A stretch of 64,000 bases of DNA from Sciurus carolinensis. Lineage: Eukaryota > Chordata > Mammalia > Rodentia > Sciuridae. Position 1 is the stretch's first letter. Each line of letters starts with the position of its first letter. Positions 25,010 to 35,774 of the stretch are shown piece by piece. The notes beneath the pieces were generated by a model that did not search any database, was not told the DNA's origin, and worked only from the letters and a program-made list of their open reading frames with translations. The DNA lies in the NCBI RefSeq assembly GCF_902686445.1, contig NC_062227.1, positions 17,683,678 through 17,747,677 of the forward strand, written 5' to 3'. A program made the translations under genes and the position numbers.

Positions 25010-26624
25010 CTCACTGTGTTCTCTAGGAGTATATGATAGTTTGTATTTGGATGAAGGAAAACAAAGAAAATGTGCTTAACACAAAGGTATTGAAAGGTAT
25101 CCAATCACTACCTTTGAACCAGTAGTAAGAAGCAGTACATTCCAAATGGCCGCTGCCATTGAAGGGTCTGTTCTGAAAATGATACACTAATGGATTCCAA
25201 TGACTCTTTGTGGAGCACATCCTCTGCATGATAAAAATTTCATCCCAGGTGTTAGTGCTTGTGACTTTATGAGCTCTCTTCCTGATGTAGTTTGTGTACT
25301 CTTCATAAAGATTTGTGGATATGTTGCCTGGAGAGAGATTAGAAAATCTGAAGATGAGCAAGATCAGCAAACACCTGCAAGTTGCATTTGCTCATTTTGT
25401 TCTCAATGAGAACAAGTTGGTTTGAATTTGGATGAATAAGGAGTGTTGGGGGTTGTGCCAGCCAGAATGGCACCTGATCACATAGGCAGTGAGGAGGTTA
25501 ATTGACATAAGTGCACTCAGGTGATTTATCACTGGCCGTATTCAGTTAAGTCCACACACACAACATGTGCACAGGTGTTCCCAAGCACGCCTGCTTGGGC
25601 CTGCTTGTTTTAACCCTTGCCATGCTGGGGCAGCTGGCTCCTTGCCTGATTTCAACTGGTGTGGCCCCACCCTCCACCTCCTGGAGGGAATATAAGCGAG
25701 CAGTGGGTGGGGGCACGAGAGTAAAGAGCAGCAGCAGGCAGAGAAATGTGGCAAGAAGTAAGGCACGACAGTAAGAGCAGCAGTTAGCAGAAAGAAGCAG
25801 AGAAGCCATTAGCAGAAAGGAAGAAGAAGAAGCAGCAAGCAGATAGAAAGCACCTCTGAGGAGAAACACCTCAGATAGATGCACCCTTAGTTCACAGGAT
25901 GCAGGACGCACCTTTAAGAAGAAGCAGCAGAACTAAAAAGAAATAGATCTCTGCTAAGCGTAGAAGCTTCTCTTTCTCTAAAACTTTTCTCTAAGAAATT
26001 CTCTTCCTCTAAGCAAAGTCTCTCTTCCTGATAAGCAAAGTTTCTCTTCCTATAAGCAAAGCCTATCTTTCTCTCAAAGTCTCTGTTTCTCTATATATTA
26101 GTGAATATAGGAAAAATAGTTTATTTCCAGGCCCCTCCTATAAATACCTGGGCAATTGTTGCCATGGGTGGCGACAAAGGAGGAAATGTAAGTGCTTTCC
26201 CACAACAGAATAAACAGTTTAAATTGAAAGATTATCACTGTTATAGGAAGAACATTCCCAGCAGAACAGTGCATTGGAAGAGTTTTTCTAAAATGTTTCA
26301 CAAAAGGATTTCGTTGTGACTTTGTGAATTCGATCAACTTCCTGTCCCACATGGAGTCCACATATAAGTGTTCCTAACTACCAGTGCTCTATTGTTTGAC
26401 TCTTTTGTGTAATACAACTGAACTGATATTTGAATGTGCTGGCTGAAAGAGCTTAAAAATGTTGTGGTGCTTCAAGGGAAAAAAACCTTTCTGTATCCAA
26501 TGAGCATTTTGTGTTTTACATTTGGATAAATTAATACAAAGCTTGATTGCTCAGCAGGAAGTTAAAAATTGTTTTCTTTCCAAGTCATAATAAATTTAAT
26601 TGTCATTGTATTCCAAAAGGGTAA
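25010..26624 (+). repeat. SatA unit 6, truncated at the ERV-C junction
   Basis: Subunits A, B and part of C are present. The IAP-type LTR (25444-26176) splits subunit B. The satellite ends at 26624 where ERV-C begins and does not resume on the far side of ERV-C. Confidence 0.8.
25444..26176 (+). mobile_element. IAP-type (ERVK) solo LTR with perfect 6-bp target duplication
   Basis: Starts TGTTGGGGG and ends GGCGACA. The six bases AAGGAG flank it on both sides (25438-25443 and 26177-26182), the duplication size of ERVK/IAP integrases. It has a TATA box (gaatataagc near 25688), then a long purine-rich R region of AGCAG/AAGAAG repeats, then CTCT-rich U5. A related copy lies on the minus strand at 26825-27570. 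Confidence 0.9.
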
Positions 26625-27829
26625 TAAAATGCCCAAGTCAAAGAGTCCCCCAAAGACCACCAGGGAGCCAGAGTCCAATAGGAGGGCAAAAGAACCATTT
26701 ATTAGCATACTCGAGTCTGGACCGTCATCCAACACACTGACGCATCAGGCAGAGAAGGAGGGGCCCCGACCATTACAAGGGTTCCTTTTTTATAGGTGAA
26801 AACCACAAGCAGTGAGTTGGGAACTGTCGCTGGCTCTTTGCGGTACCAAATCCACGGATATTTGTCACCATCTGCAGCAACAATTTGTGTGGGTCTTTAT
26901 GGGTGGTGGACTGGAAACAGCTACTTCTATTTCTGAGCTGCTTCCTTCCTTGCTTGCTTGTTTATAGAGGATAGAGAAAATGAGGTTTACTTGCTTTGAG
27001 AGGAGAGAGAGAGAGAGAGAGAGAGACTTTGCTTATCAGAGAGAAATACTTTGCTTAATAGAGAGAGACTACACTTTCTGAGATCCATGTCTTCTAATTC
27101 TGCTGCTTCTGCTTAAAGGTGCGTCCTGCATCCTATGAATTAAGGTTGTGTCTATCTGAGGTGCTTTAGTGATGTGTCCCACGTACTGCAATCTGTGATC
27201 TGCAACCTAAAGATGTGTTCCCAGTTCTCTGCTCTGCGATCTGCCTTCCACCACTGCCCCTACTCGCCGCTTCTATCTGCTTGCTGCTTCTTCTTCTTCC
27301 TTTCTGCTAATGGCTTCTCCGCTTCTTTCTGCTGGCTGCTGCTCTTAAAGTCACGCCCCTGCTCACCACCCGCTTATATTCCCTCCAGGAGGTGGAGGGC
27401 AGGGCCACACCAGTTGCAATCAGGCGAGGAGCCAGCTGTCCAATCACGAGCAAACATGAGCAGGAGCACTCAGGAACACCTGTGCACGCATACCTCCGAT
27501 GTGATCAAAACAGCTTCTGGTTGGCTCCCAGGCGCCATCTTGGTAAGTCCGCATGGCATAGCCCCCAACAGGGGATCGCAAGCGGGGGTTTCATGCCTTA
27601 GCATTTCAGGATTTGGTAAGGGTCTGTGGGGTGTACCTGACCTTGTTGAGGATAGGTCAGGGGGTGGGCATGATCTCAGAACAGGAACTTCTGACTTCAT
27701 AGGGACTTTTTTCTTGTACTATTATTGGTCTGGGAGTGGGCTGTTTTGTTCTTTGGGGTTTTGAGGGACCAACTGAGATGGAGGCTCTTTCCTAAGATGG
27801 GGTCAGGTTGGTTCAATTGAGTCCCCTCA
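26625..27829 (-). mobile_element. 3' LTR of ERV-C, split by a nested LTR
   Basis: The outer parts (26625-26824 and 27571-27829) align with the 5' LTR at 35317-35774. On the minus strand the LTR begins TGAGGGGACTC directly after the polypurine tract at about 27830-27842. The U3 tail includes the 'ggacctgaccttgttg'-like text shared by both LTRs. Confidence 0.85.
26825..27570 (-). mobile_element. IAP-type LTR nested in the ERV-C 3' LTR
   Basis: About 746 bp, the reverse-strand relative of 25444-26176. It ends CCCCCAACA on the + strand (TGTTGGGGG in sense) and begins TGTCGC. It shares the TATA region, the AGCAG/GAAGAAG-rich R region and the CTCT-rich part, here a (GA)n run at about 27003-27026. 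Flanks gggaac and ggggat fit a decayed 6-bp duplication. The long plus-strand open frame across it is an LTR artefact. Confidence 0.85.
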
Positions 27830-27844
27830 TTTCCCCCTCAGACT

Positions 27845-28500
27845 GGAACCTAAGAGGCCCAATCATGGGACTCGAGTAAGGTCTATAGTCTCTGAGTCTA
27901 GGGGCTGATAGTGAGAATTCATAACCATCATTTTAATGGCCCCCAGCCATTCTTTTATAAACTGCACTATTCTGTTCAGAATGCATGGTCCCAAGGTTAG
28001 GAGCAAGAGTAAAAAAATAAGTGGCCCCAGTAAGGTAGAAATCAAGGTGGTCAACCAAGGGGAGGAATTAAACCATGATTCAAACCAACCCAGTTGTGCC
28101 TTCCATTCCTTCTTTCATTTTGCTAGTCCTTCTCTAACTTTAGCCATAGATTCTTTAACTACTAATGAATGGTCAACATAAAAGCAACATTCTTCACCTA
28201 GGGCTGTGCATAATCTTCCTTGCTGTAGGAAAATCAAATCTAACCCCCTCCTGTTTTGCATCACTACTTCAGCAAGGGAAATGAGGGAATCTTGAAAGTG
28301 GGAAATGTAGTTTTCTAGTCTCTCAATATCTAGATCAATAGCTGCTCTTAAACTAGAGTAATGTTGGTTTTGATTTATTAAGAAAGCTGTTCCTGTTCTG
28401 GCTCCTATGAGTCCCACATCCAGAACCATACTTAGTGTTAGGGCTGTAAGAGATTCCTGTTGGACTGCCGGGGGTCCCCTCTTAGTCATCAATAGAAGTC
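27845..28500 (-). pseudogene. ERV-C env, transmembrane subunit
   Basis: An open stretch of 125 codons (28492 to 28115) carries the TM ectodomain: heptad-like coiled coil, the conserved QNRRGLD region and a CX6CC motif (residues 95-103). A second open stretch (28054 to 27863) carries the membrane anchor and a cytoplasmic start. Stops separate the two and cut off SU. This is the best-preserved part of ERV-C and is diagnostic for a gamma-type Env. No functional product is expected. Confidence 0.85.
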
Positions 28501-29757
28501 CTCATCTGAATGATACAACAGCCTGGGAACTAGCTGAACGAGAATGCAAAAACCCTGGTAGTTATTGATCACCTCTGTGTGGTCATACAGTGTGAGGTCT
28601 GTAAAACAGTCCCACCAAGCATCCTGCTGGGGAATTAGGTATTGACTTGGGTTGCCCAGTAGCACAGTTTGTTTGCATAAGGACTGGTGAGATTCAGGGA
28701 TATGACCATAGAGAGCCCTTTTCCAGTGACTTGTTTTAAGGTTAGGTTACCTTTTGATTACCAGCAACATTCAGCAGAGCTGGGGGAAGGGATGTGGTTT
28801 CCTAGAGTTGCTATGCCTTCATAGTAAGGTGGGACTGTATCATAGCACAGTCAACAGAATTTAGTCATATTGGGTTTAGAGGTGTTTAGGACTAAGTAGG
28901 AATGTTTCTGAAGAGTTAAGAGGGGATCTTCGAGGGTCTCTATGAGAAAAGTGACAGATTCTGGTGGTGAGGTCTTGGTGCCAGAAAGTGTGGTTGAAAA
29001 ATGCATTAGGCATGGTTTTGGGGTGCTAGTTTGCTGAACAGATTATCTGCTTGGGTTATGTACCTGGTTGAGACCCAGTGCTGTTTTGCTCAGGGGTCTC
29101 TGGACTAGCTTGAGAGTGAAAATTAGTCCAGTATTTTACCCAGGTTTTTCCAGCCTCCCAGTTTGCCTTCTTTCCCATGGGGGTAAACTTTATGGTTAAC
29201 AGTTGTAGCATCCCCCTGGGGTAGCTAATGGGAATGCAGAATAACCTGATTGGTCTTTGATATAGCATGGCCCACAATTTACCCCTTTACTGTCCTGTTG
29301 GCAATAACCTCATCCCACTTCTTGCATGTTTCCACCCCTTTCCACTGAGATCAGCACTCCAGTGATTGGGTGAGCCCATGTGATCCACTCAGTAGATTCA
29401 CACCCCCATACTTTACAGTAGGCACTTTCAGGACCTCCGCACTTGGCAATTTGCTTTCTGTCTTAGGAGTGAGCAAAGCAGACACAGAACCTTAAGCTTC
29501 TGGTATTGCTATGACCCCTGGGAGGTCTTACCTCAATAACCCAGGAAGGGTTTCTGGTCTGAGGGGTCCCGTGCTTCCCCCAAAAGGTCACATAAGTCCA
29601 CATGGAAGTGAGGGAAACAAGTTCCTTGGGGGACTAAGTTGAGGAGGTGATATTGGCTACTTCACCAGTTTCCATGTTGATGATCATCCATGTTTGGTTC
29701 CAAGGGAGGTGGGGGTTCCTTTGAGCCAGCACAGTACTTACAGTTAGGAAGCAAAGG
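28501..29757 (-). pseudogene. ERV-C env, surface subunit remnant
   Basis: Fragments in different frames lie between the integrase end and TM. A CGGPESxYC...WGCES-type cysteine pattern near 29395-29460 is characteristic of gammaretrovirus-like SU. A 73-codon open piece lies at 29056-29277. Frequent stops and frameshifts leave no continuous frame. The SU start is not resolved. Confidence 0.6.
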
Positions 29758-30990
29758 GTTACAGCCTGAAATGTTTTAAGTGCAGTTTGAGAGGATTCTC
29801 AGTGTTTCTGGATACTATCCATTTTTCACCTTTGTGGCTTTCCTCAAGTGCAAAGGGGTCCACAAACTTGGCATGGGTATAGTGGATCCAGATGGCTATT
29901 CCATCCACCTTGATGGTGGTGGGTGTGACAAGCAGGATAACAGGGTTCCTTCCACCTTGGTTCCAGGGATCCTTGTCAGTGTCTCTTGATGTAGACCTAA
30001 TCACCTGGGAAAAACCTATTGTGTTCAGGAGTATTTCTAGACTCATAGAGTGCCCTGAGTTTAGGTAAGCCAATTTTATTTGTGTACCCATTTTGCATGG
30101 TGTCCAGAAGATCTCAGTCATCCATTTCTGCAATTAGATTTGACTGCAAGTTGGGATTAATGGGAGGGGGTGTCCCAAACATGATTTCATAAGGGGTCAA
30201 TCCCATCTTGTATGGGGAGTTTCTTACTCTATATAAAGCAAAGGGGAGAAGAGTCACCCAGTTTGCACTGGTCTCTATGGTTAATTTATTTAAGGTCTCT
30301 TTAAGGGTTCTGTTCATCCTTTCTACTTGTCCTGAACTCTGGGGTGTATAGGCACAATGCAGTTGCAATCACATCCCAGGAGCTTGGCTAGGTTATGACT
30401 CAACTGTGATATGAATGCTGGTTGTCTGACCCCATCAAGTGGGAAAACCATATCTGGGTAAGATGTCTTCTAGAAGCTTCTTGGCAACCACCTGTGCTTG
30501 GGGGGGAATGCTTCAGTCCATCCTGAAAAGGTATCTATAAACACTAGTAAATACTTATAACCATATCTGCCAGGTGTTACCTCAGCAAAATCCACTTCCC
30601 AATAGATCCCAGAATTTTTGCCTCTGAACCGTGCCCTGCATTTTTCAGATTTGTCACTGCATAAGTAAGCTGGTATACCTTATGGTTGGAGATGATGTTA
30701 TTGATTTTCTGTTGGCTGTCCTTAATTTTTACTTTGGAATGTCTAATTAAGTCTTGCATCCTCCTCACTCCCATGTGAGAAGAGCGGTGTATTTTTTTAA
30801 GTCTATTTCCTATCTTTTCAGGTAAAATTAATTTGTGATTGCCTGATCTCCACCATCCATTGAGGTTCTGAGCCATAGGAAAGACTTTGATCCAGGCTAA
30901 GTCCTCTTGAGAGTAATCTGGATGTTCAGGCACACTGGGTGCTTCTGGATCTACTAGTGCTTGGGTCAGCAACACTGAATCAGTTTGAAG
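29758..30990 (-). pseudogene. ERV-C pol, integrase
   Basis: Three open pieces cover it. 30577-30975 holds the N-terminal zinc-binding-like part, whose HHCC pattern looks damaged. 30114-30368 holds the core's C-terminal end with the catalytic glutamate in GQVERMN (residue 16 of that piece). 29759-30133 holds the C-terminal domain with the TPTTIKVDGI..WIH pattern. The pieces are in different frames, and the region around 30370-30580 is broken. Confidence 0.8.
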
Positions 30991-31830
30991 ATCTACTCAC
31001 CAGGCAGTTTTTCTGCCAGGTTGTTGCCCCTGGGGATGGACCCAGTTCCTTTTTGATGTCCAGAGCAGTGGATAATAGCCAGTTTGGTGGGCATCCATAG
31101 ATCTTTCAGTAAACCTAAGACTTTATCTTTATTTTTATTGTTTTCCCCTTGGCAGTCAATAAGCCTCGCTCCCTGTAGATGGCTCCATGCACATGAGTGG
31201 TAGCAAAGGTGTAGTGACTGTCCATATATACATTGACATTTTGTCCTTGGCCCAGTTCAAGGGCTTTAGTCAGGGCAATTAATTCTGCCTTTTGTGCAAA
31301 AGTCCTGGATCATAGGGATTCTGCCCTTATCACTTCTGTCTCTGTTGTTTTGGTGGCTCCAGCATACCTGTTTCCATCCTGGATGAACCTTCTATCAGTA
31401 TACCAGGTTGCATCAGCGCTGGGCAAAAGGGTGTCTTGTAGGTCCGACTGTACACTGTGGGCATGTGCCAGGATCTGTACAGTTGTGTAGCGGTGCCTGT
31501 AGAACCAGGTCAGGCAGCAGATTAGCAGGATTGAGAGCTGTTGGTACTTAAAATGTAACTTTAGGAGGGTTTAATAACAAAGCCTGGTAATGAGTCATTC
31601 TGGCATTGCTCAGTCATCAGTCGGGTGGTTGAGCACACCTTCAAGGGCATGTGGGGTTATTATGGTTAGATTTTGTCCTAGTGTCAGTTTGTTGGCATCT
31701 TTGACCAACAGTGCTGCTGCCACTATGATCCAGAGACAGGGCAGCCAGCCTGCTGCAACGGGATCCAATTTTTTTGATAAATAGGCCACTGGCCATCACC
31801 AGGGACCTATTGTTTGAGTTAGGACACCCT
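30991..31830 (-). pseudogene. ERV-C pol, RNase H region
   Basis: Read on the minus strand, short in-frame stretches match a gammaretroviral RNase H, for example a [10 protein letters not shown] stretch near 31205-31235, between the connection domain and integrase. Stops and frameshifts are dense and no open piece exceeds about 60 codons. Confidence 0.6.
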
Positions 31831-33050
31831 TTGCAATGCCCTGGCTTTCATCCACATACAGACAGAAGGGTTTACTTATCTCTGGGAGCCCTAGGGCAAG
31901 GACTGATAGCAAACTCTGAGCCCCTCGAAGGCCTTTTGATGGTCTAGTGTTCACTGGAACTGACCTTCCTTGGTGGCTTCATACAGGGGTTTAGCAATTT
32001 CCACAAACCCTGGGATCCAAAGTCTACAAATGCTTGCTGATCCTAGAAATTCTCTCACCTGTCTGATGTTAGTAGGAATCGGAATCTTTAAGACAGTCTC
32101 TTTTTGTGCATCAGAGAGCCAGCACTGCCCCTCCTTTAAGATGTATCCAATATATGTTAGCTGTGCCTTGCACAGCTGGGCCTTCTTAGTGGAGGTGCAA
32201 TATCCCAAATCTTTCAGGAGTTTTAGGAGTTGTTCTCTCCCTTCCTGACAGGCATCTTAACTTGCTGCTGTGATTAAAAGGTGACCAATATACTGCAACA
32301 GGCTTATTTCTGGGTTACTGGTATGGTACTCACCCAGGTCTTCATAGAGGGCTCCATCAAAGATGGTGGAAGAATTTTTGAAGCCTTGCGGGAGTCTTGT
32401 TCAGGTCAATTGTCCACTGACTCCTATCTCTGGGTCATGCCATTCAAAGGCAAAGTAGTCCTGGTTTTTTGGGGCTAGCGGCAGATTGAAGAAAACATCC
32501 TTTAGATCTAGTACTGTGTACCTCTTGTGATCGGGGGGAAGCATGCTAAGCAGGGTATATGAATTTGGAACTGTAGGGTGTATGTCCATTACTCTTTGGT
32601 TAACTTCCCATAAATCTTGTACTGGGAGCTAGTCCTGGGTATGAGGCTTTTTGATTGGGAGTAGGGGATTGTTCCAGGCTGATTGTGTGGGTCTGAGGAC
32701 TACCAAACTCAGCAACCTCCACATAAGGGGTGTGATCCCCTCTTTTGCTTCAAGAGGCATGGGATACTGATGAACCTTAACTGGGTTTGACCCTGATTTG
32801 AGTTCCACAAATACTGGGGGACAGCATTAAGCCAGACACATGTCCCCTGTTTGGCCCATGCTGAGGGAAATTTTGGAGCCAATTTTCCAATTGGGGGTCT
32901 AGTTCCAGACTTGTTTGGTGCATCCTATACTCTTCAGTAAGAATGCTAGTTACAAGTATGTGGAGGGCTTCCCCTTTGCCATCAAGCAGTTGGGCCCCCC
33001 TCCAAGAAGAGAATTTGGGCTTTGATTTTTGTTAGCAAATTTTATCCCAA
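31831..33050 (-). pseudogene. ERV-C pol, reverse transcriptase
   Basis: 32401-32589 carries the palm segment with LDLKD (catalytic Asp at residue 31 of that piece). 31951-32208 carries the thumb/connection segment (YIGYILKEGQ, REFLGSAS, CRLWIPGF). At 32281-32292 the position of the YVDD box reads YIGH, so both active-site aspartates are lost. Frameshifts separate the segments. Confidence 0.85.
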
Positions 33051-33099
33051 CAAGGAGTGAGCAGTCTGGGATCACTAGAAATGAAGGGGCTACTCGTCG

Positions 33100-33330
33100 T
33101 GTTCCTAGGTTCACAGACCTTTGGGTAGTCCATGAATAAGGCTTGACCCCTGTGGCTCCTTGAACCAGGTTGTTTTGTTTATTATAGGTCCATTAGCCTG
33201 GAGCAGAACCGAGTTTTGAGCTCCAGTGTCAATCATAAAGTCAATTGGTTTCCCCTCCACTTTTAAGGTTACCCTGGGCTTGGGGAGAAGAACCAAACCC
33301 CATCCCCCCAGTCACTGTCCACATCTCGGG
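33100..33330 (-). pseudogene. ERV-C protease
   Basis: A 61-codon open stretch (33296 to 33111) contains the aspartic-protease signature FMIDTGAQNSV (DTGA at residues 23-26), followed by the expected hydrophobic strand. It lies between the nucleocapsid remnant and RT, in the usual order. The C-terminal flap and later residues run into stops. Confidence 0.8.
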
Positions 33331-34826
33331 TACTAGCACTTTGGTCCCACTACGTCCTGCCTTCTGGGGACACTCTTTAGCCCCAATGACCTTCCTTTAC
33401 AGTAAGCACATTGGGGTCTTTATTACCTTTAACTTGCTTGTCATCTTCTTCTTTGGCCACCAGGTGTCGCAGCTGCTGCTGCTGGCATTCACCTGGCTCT
33501 GTGGTTGCAGCTAGCAGGATGCCTGCGAGGTGTTGATTCCTCTGCCGCTCCTTTTTGATTTCTTTTTCCTCTACACTGTTCCTTCCATTAAACACTTTTT
33601 CTGCCACTACAACTAGATTCCTTATATTCTTTTCTCCCAATGTTCCAGTTTCTGCAGCTTCTTTTTAATGTGTGGAGCTGACTGATTAATGAAAGCTAAG
33701 GTTACTGCCACTGCACTGTCTGGTGAATCTGGATCAAATGAGTTTATCTCCTAAAAGCTTCCTGCAATCATTTTAGAAAGGCAGCTGGACTTTCTTCAGG
33801 TTTACATTCTATATGATAAACCTTACTCAAATTTGTGGACCGACGTGCAGCCACCTTGAGACCCACCAACAGAGTCCAGCAATACACCAGGAGGCTCTCC
33901 TTACCTTCCACTGTATTATAATCCCAGTTGGGGTGGGTCAAGGGGAAATCTTCATTGATGAGAGTCTGATTGGTACTTGGTTCTCCAGTAAGTCCTGGTA
34001 CTAGCTTCTGGGCCTCCATTTGGATGTGGTCCCTTTCTTCTGTGGTGAAGAGAACCTGTAAGAGTTGCTGACAATCATCCCAGGTGAACTGGTGGGTGAA
34101 AAGGACAGTTTCAAAAAGGTTAATCAACTGTTTGGGGTCTTCAGAAAATGGCACATTTTGAGCCTTCCAATTATAAAGATCACTAGTGGAAAAGGGCCAA
34201 TAGTGGTATGGTTGGTTACCATTTTGGTTGGGTGGTCCTACTGCCCAGAGAGGGAGGATTGTTGACCCTGCCTTGGGAGTTTCTCCCCTATGACTGTGGG
34301 TCCTGAGGGCTGGCCCCCCTCTGGTATTTTGTGGTTGAACTGCGGGAGAGGGTTTTAGGGGGGGCAAGGAGGCTGCTGGTGGCAGTAAGGGTCTAGGATC
34401 ATAAGGGGGAAGGGCAAAGATGTCTTCCTCTGGAGTGCCTCCTTGGAAAACTTCAGGCTTAGGAGCAGAATGGGTTCTAGCAGAGGGGTCTGTCTTGGTG
34501 ACCACCAGGACCCTAACCTGTTGAAGTAAGAAAGGTTCAAGCCAGGGAGGAGGGTTTTCAATGAGGTTCAGCCAAACCACAATTTAAGGCACTTGGTTTG
34601 GGTGACCTGTGCAAGGCTTGACAATGAGGTCTTCAGTGTCCATGATGATGATCAGGTTGAAGGTGCCTTCTGGAGGCCACCCAACATTAAGAGTTGGCCA
34701 TTCTGTCCTGCAAAAGGTAATGAGTTTAGACTTTTTAACCACAAGAGAAAGGTTATGTGCTCTGGTTTCCACATCCTTATAATGAGATATTATTAAGTCC
34801 AATGGAGAAGAGGCTGACTGTCCCAT
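33331..34826 (-). pseudogene. ERV-C gag
   Basis: The matrix starts at a MGQ..S myristoylation-type start (34826) and is open to 34584. A frameshift leads to a 270-codon stretch (34580-33768) with an LPPY late-domain-like motif (residues 57-60), a proline-rich p12-like part, capsid from about residue 127, and the start of the major homology region at its end. Capsid C-terminus and nucleocapsid follow in another frame (33640-33377), where only a remnant of the CCHC knuckle (KEGHW) can be seen. Confidence 0.85.
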
Positions 34827-35296
34827 AGTGTCCATCATGGTCACACACATGGATACTAGTAACAAAGACAACAGATGACACTTAGAACACAGGCAGCAAA
34901 TTTGCCTCTCTTAGATGTAAAAATGAACAAAAACCAAAATGACAGCTTGGGGCAACCACACAGGAGCGACCAGCAGTATGACAGAAAAGACCAAAGTTGA
35001 GGCTCATCGTCCTCAATTAAACAGATGTGAGGCCCTCTATCCTCACTCAAATAGATGTGAGGCCCTCTATCCTCACTCAAACAAATGTGAGGCTCTCCAT
35101 CCTCAACTTTGGGGACTGGAATGTCTTCCAGTCTCCTGTGACCATGGTTGTCCAGAGCATACACTCTAACCATTTATTGTCACACAGATTACAGATCACG
35201 GATAGGTGCCCAGGAAATGAAAGTAAAGGAATACATTTAAAACATTTACCAATTGCTTGGGAATCCTCTGGGCTAGGGTCCATGGGGTCCAGGGGG
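34827..35296 (-). other. ERV-C 5' leader
   Basis: Non-coding leader between primer site and gag. It contains three tandem 30-bp repeats (35011-35100). Read through, these give a repeated PHI(C/Y)L-type decapeptide in one frame, which I regard as incidental. Confidence 0.7.
35011..35100 (-). repeat. Three tandem 30-bp repeats in the ERV-C leader
   Basis: Copies at 35011-35040, 35041-35070 and 35071-35100 share the 'atgtgaggcyctcyat' half and differ at about five positions. A fourth, weaker match begins at 35101. Confidence 0.85.
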
Positions 35297-35314
35297 ATTC
35301 CAGACAAGTCCCCA
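35297..35314 (-). other. ERV-C primer-binding site, Pro-tRNA type
   Basis: On the minus strand the 18 bases two positions inside the 5' LTR read TGGGGACTTGTCTGGAAT. This agrees with the Pro-tRNA primer site used by many gammaretroviruses at 14 of 18 positions. Confidence 0.8.
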
Positions 35315-35316
35315 GG

Positions 35317-35774
35317 TGAAATGCCCAAGTTGATGGGTTCCCCAAAGACCACCAGGGAGTCAGAGTCCAATGCAAGTGCAAAAGGACCATTTATTAGCAG
35401 ACTTGAGTTTGGACCATCATCCAATGCACTGACTCAGTGGTCAGAGGAGGAGCAGCCCTGATGATTCCAAGGGTTTCTTTTTAAAGGAAAAATCCACAAG
35501 CAAGGAGTTGGGGACCATAGGTGAGGGGTTATTCCTTAGCATTTTGGGATAAGATAAGGGTATGTGGGGTGTACCTGCCCTTGTTGGGGATAGGTCATGC
35601 CCATGTGGTGGGCATGAACTCAGAAAAGGAACTTTTGAGCTTGTAGAAATTTTCCTTCTGCACAATGATTAGTCTGGGAGTAGGCTGTTTTGTTCTTTTG
35701 GGGGGTTGGGGGCCTGACTGAGATGGAGGCTCTTCCCTAAAATGGAGTCAAATTGATTCAATTGAATCCCTTCC
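35317..35774 (-). mobile_element. 5' LTR of ERV-C
   Basis: About 458 bp, aligned with the outer parts of 26625-27829 and adjacent to the primer site. Its outer end (35774) is decayed. The right flank is not SatA. Confidence 0.85.

Larger units (their letters stand above)
1..26624 (+). repeat. SatA macrosatellite array, ~3.12 kb higher-order unit
   Basis: The same ordered set of seven diverged subunits recurs along this span. Copies of the subunit A start ('actgtgttctctaggag' and close variants) lie near 914, 11983, 15660, 19378, 22630 and 25010. After subtracting identifiable insertions the spacings are about 3121, 3086, 3122 and 3117 bp; the fifth interval is shortened by a deletion. Subunits B-G follow in the same order each time, with lengths near 370 (A, B, D, E) or 540 bp (C, F, G). 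Copies look roughly 80-85% alike by eye. No ORF is conserved between units, so this is non-coding satellite. The family name is mine; I do not recognise it as a published satellite. Confidence 0.9.
26625..35774 (-). mobile_element. ERV-C, degenerate gammaretrovirus-like provirus
   Basis: The minus-strand order is 5' LTR (35317-35774), Pro-tRNA-like primer site, leader, gag, protease, RT, RNase H, integrase, env, polypurine tract and 3' LTR (26625-27829). Excluding the nested IAP-type LTR the two LTRs are about 459 and 458 bp. All genes carry stops and frameshifts. The left flank is SatA but the right flank is not, so the insertion site has been rearranged since integration. Confidence 0.9.

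Noticed and set aside
1..26624. SatA as an active centromeric satellite with CENP-B boxes
   Set aside because: No TTCG-N4-A-N2-CGGG type motif was noticed and CpG is rare. Units are strongly diverged and ERV-riddled, more like an array edge or a pericentromeric or ampliconic block.
27174..27764. 196-codon plus-strand open frame
   Set aside because: It runs antisense through the nested IAP-type LTR and into the ERV-C LTR. Low-complexity serine/leucine-rich translation of CTT/CTG repeats.
35011..35100. 30-bp direct repeats resembling a CRISPR array
   Set aside because: The repeats are contiguous without spacers and lie in a retroviral leader in a mammalian genome.
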